Both the position numbers and the translations under genes were made by a program. Below the pieces are notes generated by a model. The model was not told where the DNA came from, searched no databases, and saw only the letters and a program-made list of their open reading frames with translations. A DNA stretch of 25,030 nt from Globomyces pollinis-pini (lineage: Eukaryota > Chytridiomycota > Chytridiomycetes > Rhizophydiales > Globomycetaceae), in assembly GCA_025399215.1 (NCBI GenBank), contig MU621334.1:1-25030 (forward strand). The letters run 5' to 3'. Shown here piece by piece: positions 1 to 9,693 of the stretch (positions are counted from its first letter, which is position 1; every line of letters begins with the position of its first letter).

Positions 1-25
1 ATTGTTCTGACATTGCCTTCTTTTA

Positions 26-322
26 TCAACGCTGAGAATTAAAAGAAACTGGAGTTTCTGAAAGTCGATGGGTGGACCTTATAGTGTTTTTGCTACCAGT
101 TCGGTTCAAATCATTGGAAGTCATGAATGCAGGTTCATCTGCTCGAACAATACTTCCCAAGAAATCTTTTGAATCGAATCCATTATCTTTTTCGTAGGCT
201 GAACCTAAACCACCTCCACCAAGAGCACTAGCTTTTGCTAAATTTAAGCGTTCCAGAGTGAATTTATCAACATCCAAATCCGGTGAGAAACTACCAGGCC
301 TTTTCCTGGAAGATACATCCAA
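26..322 (-). CDS. C-terminal part of an unidentified ORF, possibly fused to NRPS debris
   Basis: An open minus-strand frame of about 100 codons ends in a stop at the left edge. The product is polar, with a short glycine run (GGGG) and many Ser, Asp and Arg residues; I recognise no domain. There is no convincing start. An upstream frame (minus, 471 to about 345) derived from NRPS debris could be joined in frame by a candidate 32-nt GT-AG intron at about 311-342, but its donor begins GTCACT and is weak. It could be the last exon of a real gene, the product of a chance fusion to the relic upstream, or not a gene. I make no functional claim. Confidence 0.25.
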   Translation of the reverse strand: MDVSSRKRPGSFSPDLDVDKFTLERLNLAKASALGGGGLGSAYEKDNGFDSKDFLGSIVRADEPAFMTSNDLNRTGSKNTIRSTHRLSETPVSFNSQR

Positions 323-334
323 ATCAGAGGAAGT

Positions 335-840
335 GACGATTCATTGGAGTCTTGAATTTCAGTTTCATTTGATTGACTTAAGCAGACTTGATTTGAACTG
401 ATAAATTCAACAATCCGAGTTTGATCTTGGAGACTGGCCATTTGAGTCAGGTTTGATTTCTTGAAAATCATTAATGGGAGAGCTCTAATACGATTATGTT
501 GGTCCTTGTCATCAACTGAATAGCTGATACTGAGTCACCTAGAAAGGGTTAGATGGTATGGTATTCATACCTCCAAGTTCAAAGAATGAAGTATATCTTC
601 CAATACTATCAAATGGCACTTTCAGGACTTGAGACCAAATGAGAACCAGTTTGATTTCGATTTCTGATTATGGTGGAATGAAATCAATATGAATATCCAT
701 CTCTTTCAATTTCTTCTTATCAATCTAAAATATTAAGTTTGATTTCGGATAGTTACCTTTCCATTGGTATTCATTGGGAACTCAGACAGTATCACATATA
801 TATGTGGTAACATGAATGTTGGTAGAATAGCTGATATTGA
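335..840 (-). pseudogene. NRPS relic A: end of adenylation domain, carrier domain, linker
   Basis: Read on the minus strand this is the junction of a nonribosomal peptide synthetase module. At about 757-790 it encodes LSEFPMNTNGK, matching the A10 core motif (NGK). A 32-nt GT-AG intron (725-756) follows, then IDKKKLKEMDI. The carrier domain ends in FELGG, a second 32-nt intron (539-570), then DSVSAIQL, which restores the LGGDS phosphopantetheine site with its serine. The reading frame is broken by a TAA near 668-670 and by a frameshift near 490-500, so no intact protein can be made. After about position 345 the similarity to the other copy (relic C) stops. NRPS modules make small peptides in fungi; this one is dead debris. 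Confidence 0.7.
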
Positions 841-1110
841 GTCCCATAGATATATTAGTCCAAACAATCGGCATACCTCCTAGTGCAAAGAATGATGTGT
901 ATCTTCCAATAGTAGTATCGACTGACACTTGAACTTGAGATTAAAAGAGAGCCAGTTTGATTTCTGTTGATGGAGGAATGAAATCAATATGAATATCCAT
1001 CTCTTTAAATTCTAACCCTTCACGTCGATTGCTTCGCATCAATGCTTCATTAAATTTGACAAATTCCTCTTCACAGATATCAACAAGTTCAATGCAGTTA
1101 AATAAAAAAA
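841..1110 (-). pseudogene. NRPS relic B: carrier-domain fragment
   Basis: This second decayed carrier-domain copy lies directly upstream (minus strand) of relic A. It repeats the same DNA words as A: MDIHIDFIPPSTEIKLAL, a stop, then IGRYTSFFALGG. The intron that interrupts LGG|DS in relic A is present, but its 3' end is changed from TCTAGGTGACTC to CTATGGGACTC (about 840-846), which destroys the acceptor AG. Soon after the DS codons the sequence jumps into the A10 region of relic A, showing that intervening modules were lost. The part at about 1010-1110 encodes a charged helical stretch (ICEEEFVKFNEALMR) that I cannot assign. The fragment abuts the start of the oxygenase gene on the other strand. 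Confidence 0.6.
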
Positions 1111-1141
1111 ATTAGATACTTAAACACAATTTCTATTGATC

Positions 1142-2161
1142 ATGGGGAAAAACAACGTAGTAGACACTTGGAGAAATAAGATTAAGAAAGGTCGTTCAGC
1201 ATTTACCGATTCTTGGAAGACAGCCACAATCAACGCACTAAATTCTGCTGGAGTCATTGCTGTACACGGAGCACTAAATAAGAAAGACACAGAGATATTA
1301 AAGATAACTGGATTTAGTTTGAAGTATTTACCAACAAACGACCCTAAGCTCCCACAAGTTAAAAAATCAACAATATCTGGTAAGTATGAAATGTTTGATA
1401 TCGAGCGAACATCATTAGGTGTCTATAAGTAGTATCTAATTTTAACTCATTTTTGTATAGTTGTCTCTCTCCAGCAAATGATTCTTCAAGAGCTCGAATC
1501 TCGTATTAAAAATGTTGTTGGAGAAGATTATGAACTGGGACCCAGTCTTTCGTATCTCTATAGCCCCTTAGATCACAGAACAACTCATCAAGGTATCCAT
1601 GCAGATAGTGCTACCGGCGACCCTTATCATGGTTTAGTAGTGTTAAGCAATCAATGCACACCAACCATATTTGAAATGCGAAAAGAACTTCATGAGCCTC
1701 TTACTGGCTTACTGACTGTCAGCAACGCTAATGGGCAACTCGTGGACCAAAATACTAGACAAAAACTTGAACACAATTTCGCGCCCATGCTCGGTCCAGT
1801 AACCACTTTGGAAAATAATATGCATCCTATTTCGAATAAACCACTTAACGCAGGCACCGTGGTACTCTTTAGATCAGATATGATTCATCGTGGTCCTCCC
1901 AGCAATATAAACGAAGATCGTGCACTCCTTTTCTTTACCGTTAACAAGACCAAACGTCCAAAAATGAACACTCAACTCCACCCTGCATTGCTTGGAGAAC
2001 TTCTTTACGGAAGAGGCACTCAGCAACAATTCGAGCTCATGAAGAGACATGAAGAAAGTACAATCAAAGTTGAGCCTGAACGTTATGACCATTTAAGCAA
2101 AGAAACTAAAAAAAAGTACGATAAATGGTTCAGTAAACAAAATTCAGACTTGAATCTTTAA
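1142..2161 (+). CDS. 2-oxoglutarate/Fe(II) dioxygenase-like protein
   Basis: The model joins 1142..1418 and 1461..2161 (325 aa) through a 42-nt GT-AG intron. The start is the ATG at 1142. The C-terminal part carries a plausible 2-His-1-carboxylate iron site: HAD at residues 139-141 (context THQGIHADSATGD) and a distal His at 235 (MIHRGPP), followed by Arg246 as a candidate 2-oxoglutarate anchor in a beta-strand (RALLFFTV). This spacing fits the double-stranded beta-helix oxygenase fold; the substrate is unknown. The donor is uncertain: a strong GTAAGT donor at 1380 is also in the right phase, and using it removes 13 more residues (312 aa). The segment 1380-1418 is itself GT...AG, 39 nt, stop-free and a multiple of three. 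An AATAAA follows the stop at about 2165. The gene is flanked on both sides by NRPS debris, but being on the opposite strand and intact it need not be part of that cluster. Confidence 0.65.
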
Positions 2162-2294
2162 CTTCAATAAAGTTGTTTTTCATGAATCGTTTATTACCAA
2201 TTGTGAGGACTATTAAGAGTGAGAATTGGATATTCTGTGTTTTAGACTTTTGATTTACTAGATGAAAGTTTAAGCTGTTTCATATCCACATCAA

Positions 2295-3062
2295 CTACTT
2301 GATTATTGGTGAAGAATCCGTATTAGTGACATTTTGCTTTCCCAATAACCCATGATCCACTTCAATGCCTTTCAAAAATTGAGTCCAAAAGTTTCTGGTT
2401 GTTTCTGCATCTTGAGATTCAATATACTCAACCACTCTCTCAACCACTCTCTTGAATGGAATACTCTTTGTTATCGAGACTCTCTCATAGCAGTCGAAAA
2501 GATTATTTATCAACAATCCCAAACTCCATCCAACATAAAGCACATAATGAGTCGTCAGAACCATTACCAAACCATCTTCTTGTAATCCACATCGCCACCA
2601 TTGTTGATCACCAACTTGGAATCCTTTCTGAAGGTTTTTGTCGCAATGATCTTGCATGTCTGTGAATGATTCAACATTCATATTGATAGTTGGATGGATA
2701 ATGGAATAGTCTGAAGTGCTGACAAATGGCTTGATGTGAGTGTTGAGAAACCAACCCATCTTCTTGTACTCCACATCAGAACCATTGTTGATTACCAACT
2801 CGGAATCCTTTCTGAAGGTCTTTGTCGCAATAATATAATCTTGCAAGTCTGTGAATGATTCAACATTCATGTTGATAATTGGTTGGATAATGGAATAGAT
2901 TCGTTCGGAAGTGCTGACAAATTGAGTTCTCAAACTGTCATGACTTGATGTGAGTGTTGAGAAGGCTTGGTTACGATCCATTGGAGTCTTGAATATCAGT
3001 TTCATTCGATTGACATATGAAGAGTTGTTTTGAGCTGATAAACTTTGAGAACTTAAGACCAA
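2295..3062 (-). pseudogene. NRPS relic C: degenerate condensation domain with an internal duplication
   Basis: A 255-codon minus-strand frame resembles the first half of an NRPS condensation domain. It has an entry segment (MKLIFKTPMDRNQAF), a strand-helix ending in HDSLRTQFV, and a decayed catalytic motif: the family HHxxxDG is replaced by THYVLYVGWS, so both the first His and the Asp are lost. It ends near NFWTQFLKGIE, which resembles the family's WxxxL segment. A stretch of about 150 bp (2747-2903) is repeated imperfectly at 2566-2710, duplicating the segment containing INMNVESFTD and inserting extra residues. No working start or domain boundary is visible. I read this as a pseudogene although the frame happens to remain open. 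Confidence 0.65.
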
Positions 3063-3282
3063 ATGAGAGCCAGTTTAATTTCGATTTCTGTTGATGGAGA
3101 AATGAAATCAATATGAATATCCATCCCTTTCAATTTCTTCTTATCAATCTAAAATATTAAGTTTGATTTCGGATAGTTACCTTTCCATTGGTTTTCATTG
3201 GGAATTCAGACAGTAACATGGTAACATGAATGTTGGTAAGATGTCAGTCACAATGGAGACCAAATGAGAGCCAGTTTGATAT
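3054..3282 (-). pseudogene. NRPS relic C/D: adenylation-domain tail and carrier fragments
   Basis: On the minus strand this block repeats relic A: LSEFPMKTNGK (A10 motif), the same 32-nt intron (3149-3180), then IDKKKLKGMDIHIDF and EIKLALIWS. The carrier domain is cut off after that point and the sequence runs straight into the condensation-domain relic, so the phosphopantetheine region is deleted. A short further copy of the word ggagaccaaatgagagccag sits at 3256-3275, separate from the main block, and shows repeated local rearrangement. Confidence 0.65.
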
Positions 3283-3432
3283 CAGAAATATCGATCCAAC
3301 AAATTTTTTGTAAAAAGAAAAAAATTGCAAATTTACATGCAATTTTCATAACAAAAAAGTTATGAATTACCAAACACTGGATACTGATAGTAAATGTATC
3401 CTAATTCAGGATCAAACACACCACCACTATAT

Positions 3433-4180
3433 TTAACATCCCACTCCAGCGCGACCAATGATAAGTAGACTAAAGAAATATTGCTGGAAAACTCTAAAGC
3501 GTTGTTTTCTAATTGCAAAAACATATGCTTGATATGACCATCTCGCTTCCGCCATAGTGAATTGAATATGCCAAAAAGCGTTTGAAAAGACATTGATGGG
3601 ATTACAATAATCACTTGGCAGAGTATTGACAATCGTCAAATGTTGACAAATTCCTTGAATGAGTGTTGATATCATAACAATCAAGTTGATGAAATAAATC
3701 ATACGGTCTTTTACAGGACTGGAGAGTATATCAATAATTCCTTTTATTCCAATGACTTCGACCAAATCAATGAAAACTCCAAACTTAATAAATGAGAATC
3801 CAATCCATTTTCGATTGATAACAGAATAATGATTTGTTATTGATTGAACCTATATAATCATCTATATGAACACGATTCAGTTATAGATGATCTGATACCT
3901 GATTCTCCAAAATTGGTATTCCTAAAGAAACAACGATAGAAACATATGAATACAAAATATTGCACATATATATTATCAGTCGAATTATGAAATAATCATT
4001 ATTTTTCAATCTTTCTACAGCATGTCCACATATATAACTAATGATGCTTTTAGTAGATTGCGAAATGAAAGTAAATTGTTGACTCAAGATTTTCAATTGT
4101 TTGGATTTTTGTCCATCACTAATAAAAATTTCAACAACGAAAAAACCCACAAAAAGAACCACAACAAACATTTTATTCAT
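3433..4180 (-). CDS. Hypothetical multi-pass membrane protein
   Basis: The model is complement of 3433..3849 and 3899..4180 (232 aa), with a phase-0 49-nt intron at 3850-3898. The product starts with a hydrophobic stretch (FVVVLFVGFFVVEIFI) and has further likely membrane segments (ILYSYVSIVVSLGIPIL; MIYFINLIVMISTLI). It includes a Trp/Ala-rich piece, NAFWHIQFTMAEARWSYQAY. I do not recognise the family. The ATG at 4180 lies inside the GLDC coding end, and a second ATG at 4171 lies 1 bp beyond the GLDC stop; either could be used. The C-terminus is uncertain because a second frame stays open nearby, and a 29-nt GT-AG segment with a poor donor could alter the last residues. The start overlap and lack of a promoter gap make independent expression an open question. 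Confidence 0.5.
3850..3898 (-). other. 49-nt hairpin intron
   Basis: This GT-AG intron joins two frames of the membrane-protein gene in phase 0. It is symmetric: a 7-nt 5' flank (GTATCAG), a 10-nt arm (ATCATCTATA), a 15-nt loop, the perfect complementary arm (TATAGATGAT) and a 7-nt 3' flank (TATATAG). Folding would leave only about 14 nt outside the stem and bring the two splice sites side by side. Confidence 0.6.
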
Positions 4181-7100
4181 AAGCTTCCAAAGGCGGACAC
4201 GAACAGATTAAATTCCGGTCTCCATACGTATCATCAACACGACTCACAGTTGGCCAAAACTTGCCTTTACGCAAAATTTCCATTGGGTACGCTGCAACTT
4301 GCCGACTGTAAGGTTTGGTCCATTCATCCGCCATAATGACATGCATAGGGTGTGGAGCATTGACGAGGACGTTGTCGGTTCTTGATGCTTTTCCGTTCTC
4401 GATGGCAGCAATTTCGGCTCGGATGGATATCATGGCATCACAAAATCGGTCCAATTCAGAAAGTGATTCGGATTCGGTAGGTTCAATCATAAGAGTGTTG
4501 CTGACAGGGAAAGACATGGTAGGTGAATGGAATCCATAATCGTGTAATCGTTTCGCAATATCAATCGCTTCAATTCCACTAGTGGCTGCAAATGGTCTAC
4601 AATCAATGATAAATTCATGTGCACATTTGTTGTTCTTATTAGTATATAAGATTGGATAATGTTCTTGTAATCGATACATCATATAATTGGCATTCAAGAG
4701 TGCAACTTGGGTAGCTTTACGTAAACCATCATCACCCATAAGTTTGAGGTATGCCCACGAAATGGTCAAGATGGATGCAGATCCCCATGGTGCTGCCGAA
4801 ATAGGTCCCAAGGCTTTAGTACCTCCACAAGGTACCACAGGATGTCCAGGCAAGAATGGTCCAAGATGGGATCTGACACCAATAGGACCCATTCCAGGTC
4901 CACCACCACCATGCGGAATACAGAAGGTCTTGTGCAGATTCAAATGACATACATCGGCACCCATCTCCCCTGGTTTACAAAGTCCCATTTGAGCGTTCAA
5001 ATTGGCTCCATCCATATAGACTTGACCTCCATATCGATGAATAATTTCACATGCAGCCACAATAGTTTCTTCAAAGACTCCATAGGTAGATGGATAGGTG
5101 ATCATTGTAGCTGCTAAAGTATCGGCATATTTAACCGCCTTTTTCTCCAAATCTTCCAAATCAAGGTTACCAAGCTCATCACAGGCTACAGTGACGACTT
5201 TCATACCGCTCATGACAGCTGAAGCTGGATTGGTTCCATGGGCAGAAACCGGGATTAAACAGACGTTACGTTGACCTTGCCCAATAGATTCCAGGTATGC
5301 TTTGATACATCGTAATCCAGCATATTCACCTTGCGCTCCAGAGTTTGGTTGTAATGAAACATGTTCAAACCCAGTAGCTTCAGATAATGCATACTCCAAT
5401 TCTTTGAATAGTATCTCATATCCCTTGGCTTGTTCTTTTGGAACAAATGGATGGATATTACCAAATTCAGGCATAGTTACTGGAATCATTTCCACTGTTG
5501 AGTTTAATTTCATGGTACATGAACCAAGTGGAATCATAGCATCTGCCAAAGACAAATCTTTTTTCTGTAAATGATACATGTATCGTAACATTTCCGTCTC
5601 GGAGTGGTAGGTATTAAAGACTGGATGGTCTAGGTAAGTGGATGTACGGACGAGTGATGATGGGAATGATTTTGCACCGTTTTCGGTAGTAATGTCAAGT
5701 GAATTAGCCAAGATTTCGATGGTATTCATTGATACATAATCAGTCAACTGTTTACCATGTTGAAATGATTCCACAAAAGAACTGGTGGCGAATAAATTGA
5801 TTAAATCCACTAAATCTTGTTTTTTGACAGTTTCATCTAATGATATTCCAACGGTAGAGTCATCAATATAACGAATATTGATCTCCTTTTTTTCAGCAGC
5901 TTCAATTAAATCCTTGGCAGGATATGTTAATTTGATAGTTAAAGTATCAAAGTAAGTTGTATTGACGACAGTATGACCTAAAGAAGTGACAGCATTTGCC
6001 AAGACAGCAGTCAAGTTATGAATTCGTTGAGCAATATTTTTAATTCCCTAGAATAAGAATAATAGAATACTGTTGGGCCATGGTAGACTGCATACATGCC
6101 GGCCATGTTTGCCAATAAAGCTTGAGCAGTACAGATATTACTGGTAGCCTTTTCTCTACGAATATGTTGTTCACGGGTTTGAAGGGCTAAACGGTATGCG
6201 GGAAGGCCTTGGGCGTCTTTGGATAATCCTACGAGACGACCTGGCATTCTTCTCTTTAATGCATCCTTGACAGCAAAGAAAGCAGCTAATATGAAGTTAA
6301 TGCAAAGTGTATAAATACCATGAGGACCACCGTAACCAAGCGGAATTCCAAAACGTTGTGAGTTACCCAAAGCAATGTCAACACCGAATTCACCAGGAGG
6401 TTTTAAAAGAGCCAAAGCCATGAGATCGGTAGCACAAGCAACGAGAGCACCATTTTCATGAGCTTTTTTAACAAAAGCTTCATAATCGTTGATATCACCG
6501 TTTGCATTAGGATATTGAATAAGAGCACCGACGACATTTCCAGAGTAAGCAGCGAAATCAAAAGATTTGAAATCTTGTACGACGACTTGAATACCAAAGC
6601 CTTCAGCTCTCGTTTGTAAACAAGCGATCGTTTGAGGAAAACAAGCAGAATCCACAAAAAAGACATTTTTCTTTCTATTTGCAGCTGAATAGCACAATAA
6701 CATGGCTTCACCAGCAGCAGTTCCTTCATCCAAGAGGGAAGCATTCGCGACATCAAGACCTGTGAGATTGGTCACCATAGTTTGATAGTTGACTAGAGAT
6801 TCCAAACGACCTTGAGAGATTTCCGGTTGATATGGAGTGTACTATTGATTAGAATGGATTAGGTACTTGAGTATACCAACCAGGATTTTCCATAATATTT
6901 CTTAAGATGACAGCAGGAGTGAGAGAAGCGTAGTAACCCATTCCTAGGTAAGAACGAAATATTTTGTTTTGTTTAGCGATATCTGATATACGAGCGATAG
7001 TTTCTGATTCTGATAGAGGGTTACCTAAACGAGTAGGATTTTTAATGTGAATTTTGGTAGGAACTGTTTGATTTACGAGATCATCTAACGAAGTAGCGTT

Positions 7101-7250
7101 TACTTTTGAGCACATTTTAATGATTTCTGAATTATTTGGACCAATATGCCTGTGATCAAAAGTATCTAAGGCATTGAATATTGAATAATATTTAGGGGTA
7201 GAATTGAAAGTTCTTGAATGAATTCTTATAGACTTTAAGAATCTTGACAT
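4173..7250 (-). CDS. GCV2: Glycine dehydrogenase (decarboxylating), glycine cleavage P-protein, mitochondrial
   Basis: The model is complement of 4173..6047, 6071..6285, 6319..6841 and 6867..7250 (998 aa, the usual family size). P-protein decarboxylates glycine with pyridoxal phosphate and passes the aminomethyl group to the lipoyl H-protein in mitochondria. The N-terminus ([15 protein letters not shown]) is basic and lacks acidic residues, as a mitochondrial presequence would. Family landmarks are in order: [48 protein letters not shown], the YGGPH|AAFF junction, [38 protein letters not shown] and the PLP lysine in [18 protein letters not shown] (about residue 747). Introns of 25, 33 and 23 nt rejoin these exactly. 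The 33-nt intron has no stop and is a multiple of three. AATAAA overlaps the TAA stop. A telobox-like palindrome lies 92-109 bp upstream of the ATG. Confidence 0.97.
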
Positions 7251-7341
7251 GACTGATTTGTAGGTAGTTTTTTTCTTTCTTTTTAAAAAAAGGGATTAGG
7301 TAATCCGACCTCGTGAATGGTTACTATCAGAATCGGATTTG

Positions 7342-7359
7342 TAACCCTATCTAGGGTTA
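7342..7359. promoter_or_regulatory. Palindromic telobox-like site upstream of GLDC
   Basis: TAACCCTA, a 2-nt spacer, then TAGGGTTA: two AACCCTA units facing each other. AACCCTA-type boxes bind Myb/Tbf1-like telomere-repeat proteins in promoters of several fungi and plants; that binding here is inferred. The LYS4 promoter carries AACCCTAA at nearly the same distance from its ATG. Confidence 0.4.
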
Positions 7360-7762
7360 AGTATTTTAGTTGATGGATTTTAATTAGGATATTGGATGGA
7401 TCCGAATTATTTAATTACGGGTAAGAGTTATTAGTAATCGGTTATTATATTGTCTCAGTTGTTTTGTTACTAATTCACGTTTTTAAAAATTGATGACCAT
7501 TTTCATCTCCTTACCTTATCAAACTTTTACTTTTCATACAAATAGTACAAACTGAATGAATCACATATATAATAGTTGCCATGCTGTACTAAAGTCATAT
7601 TAAATGTGGACTAAAACTACTCCAAATTAGATTTGTATAATCAATGTTACTACCACAATATCATGTAATAGAATGTTCAACTTGAATGGTATCAATGCAC
7701 TAACCAGTTCATAGTGTATACAGTTCAATCTGTTGTGAAATATTCTTTTTATATTAAACTAA

Positions 7763-7828
7763 TCAATACTATTTTATTTCGTAAACGGAACCATATTCAA
7801 TACTATTTTATTTCGTAAACGGAACCAT
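7763..7828. repeat. 34-bp period tandem duplication, two copies
   Basis: The 32-nt unit at 7763-7794 (beginning tcaatactattttatttcg) is repeated identically at 7797-7828, separated by 2 nt. It lies just past the end of the F-box/LRR coding region. The perfect identity suggests a recent slippage duplication. Confidence 0.9.
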
Positions 7829-7852
7829 CATTGACATAAAATATTTACTGTT

Positions 7853-9672
7853 TTACCAATAGTCTTCATCAGATGTAGTTTCGGGTTCGTAAAAACATAG
7901 TTGTTCCAACACGTCAAGGTTCTCTATTGGATTTGATGTAATATCCAAATAATCTATTGTTACTTCATCCATATCCAATAATGGTGTCATATCCGTGATC
8001 TGATTATTCCCCAACCATAATCCTTCGTCAAGTCGTAATTCTACCAGTGGACTGATATCCTTGATGAAGTTATTATTCAAGTAAAGGTAATCAAGATTTA
8101 AGAGATTAGATAAGGGTGTGATATCGGAAATCTTGTTTGAAGAAAGGTTTAGGCGGTTTACCCACAATGCAGAAGATAGGGGGCTGCAATCTTGAATATT
8201 GTTGTGACTGAGATTCAAGTCATCCAGTTTAACTAATTTGGATAGTGATGATATATCATCCAATTGGTTATGGCTCATATTGAGAATTCGTAATTGAATC
8301 AGATTTTGTATTCCTACCGTGCTATCAGTCTTCGAGTTAATTTTTTGAATGCAATTGTTATCCAAAATAAGGTGTTCAAGTTTTCGCAAATTTGATAAGG
8401 GAGTGTTATCAGTCAGCTTATTTGAAGAAAAATCAAACCGTTTTATATGAGTCAGTGCAGAAAGTGGACTACAGTCTTGAATATTATTATTGTCAAATTT
8501 CAGCGTTCGTAAATCAATCAATTTAGAAAGTGAACCACAATCCTGAATATCATTATCGTTAACTTCCAAGTCTTGCAATGCAATTAATGCCGAAAGTGGA
8601 CCACAATCCTGAATATCATTATTGCTAAGATACAAATGAGTCAATCTACACAATCCTGCTAGTGGAGATATATCCGTCAAACAATTATTATCTAGTTTGA
8701 GATAGTATAGATTGTGTAATTTGTGAAATCCAGTTATGTTGGTAATTTTGTTTCTTGACAGAGAAAGACAATTTAACTTAGTTAAGTTTGATAATACTGT
8801 CACATCTTCTATGGCGTTGCCATTTAATTCGAGATCCGATAAGTTGGACAATCTGTGCAAGGACGATATGTTGCATATAGCATGCCCATTTAGTCTTACG
8901 CTGTGTAGGTTTATCAGATTGAAGAGAAATAAAGTATCAGACAGTCCACGGTTTGCAAAATGAGCACTTGACTGATTTAATTCCAATTTCTTCAACTTTT
9001 TCATGTTTCTCAACTCCTCAATGTCTAAAATTCCAGGCGCGTCGATTCTGAGTTCAACAAGATTGATTAATGCAGATAGTACTGAAGTACCAACAGCGAT
9101 TTCACAAGTTAGAGATAGTTCCTCAAGGTTTACTGAGTTCAATACCGGAATGGATGAAACTGTGATTCCACGTAAATTCAACCTTCGCAAATTCTTCAGC
9201 AAAGACAATCCAGATATGTTTTGAATTCGTTTTCGGTAGTGAGGGGATTCGTTTATTTCCAAGTCCTTCAAATCATAGAGTGCTGAAATGGCTGATAGAT
9301 TCCTTATCCTTGACGATCTTAATGACAGCTGCTTAATATGACAGAAATGAAATACAACTACAATGCCCAGGGCAACCACTACAACCAAACTCTCCACAAG
9401 TCAGTTTGATCGCACAAAGGTTTGGAAATCTTTCTAAACTTTTGTTTAAACTTTCCGAAGAACAATACCAGATTGTCACACTTTGAGTTATGTTTACAAG
9501 ATACTGAGGAATCTCTTTAATAGTGTCCTCGTATACCCCTTCTGAATGCAAGTACGTATTGGCGAAGTGGTAGAAAATGTTTAGAGCAGGATGATAATGC
9601 AACGGCATAACTTGAATCCAAGTGTTTTGTTATTTGTATTAGAATTTCTTCTGGTAAATCCGTAATGTGCAT
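7853..9672 (-). CDS. F-box and leucine-rich-repeat protein
   Basis: The model is complement of 7853..9357, 9386..9514 and 9537..9672 (589 aa). Residues 1 to about 45 are an F-box (MHITDLPEEILIQITKHLDS, then AVALSSCSKHFLPLRQYVL). F-boxes dock to Skp1 in SCF ubiquitin ligases; LRRs usually select the substrate. After a linker there are about 21 LRRs of roughly 22 residues, of the LxxLxLxxNxIxDxxPLxxL type, up to an acidic tail (ETTSDEDYW). The start is fixed by an in-frame TAA just upstream of the ATG at 9672. The 22-nt intron (9515-9536) and 28-nt intron (9358-9385) are both in phase; the second is unusually GC-rich with a weak GTTGTA donor, so that junction is less certain. Repeats around 8440-8640 are nearly identical at DNA level (66-bp units), pointing to recent duplication. 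Confidence 0.8.
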
Positions 9673-9693
9673 TGTCTTTTATTCCAGTTGTTA

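Larger units (their letters stand above)
7251..7852. other. Intergenic: GLDC promoter and 3' flank of the F-box gene
   Basis: This AT-rich stretch has no convincing gene. It should hold the GLDC promoter at its left end and the end of the F-box/LRR transcript at its right. The visible structure is a telobox-like palindrome (7342-7359) and a 34-bp tandem duplication (7763-7828). Confidence 0.7.

Noticed and set aside
3360..3632. Alternative C-terminal frame for the small membrane protein
   Set aside because: It overlaps the chosen frame and no canonical intron with a good donor joins the two; left as an uncertainty in the gene entry.
6011..7250. GLDC as a pseudogene broken into three pieces
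   Set aside because: Introns of 25, 33 and 23 nt restore the family sequence exactly, with no remaining lesion over 998 residues.
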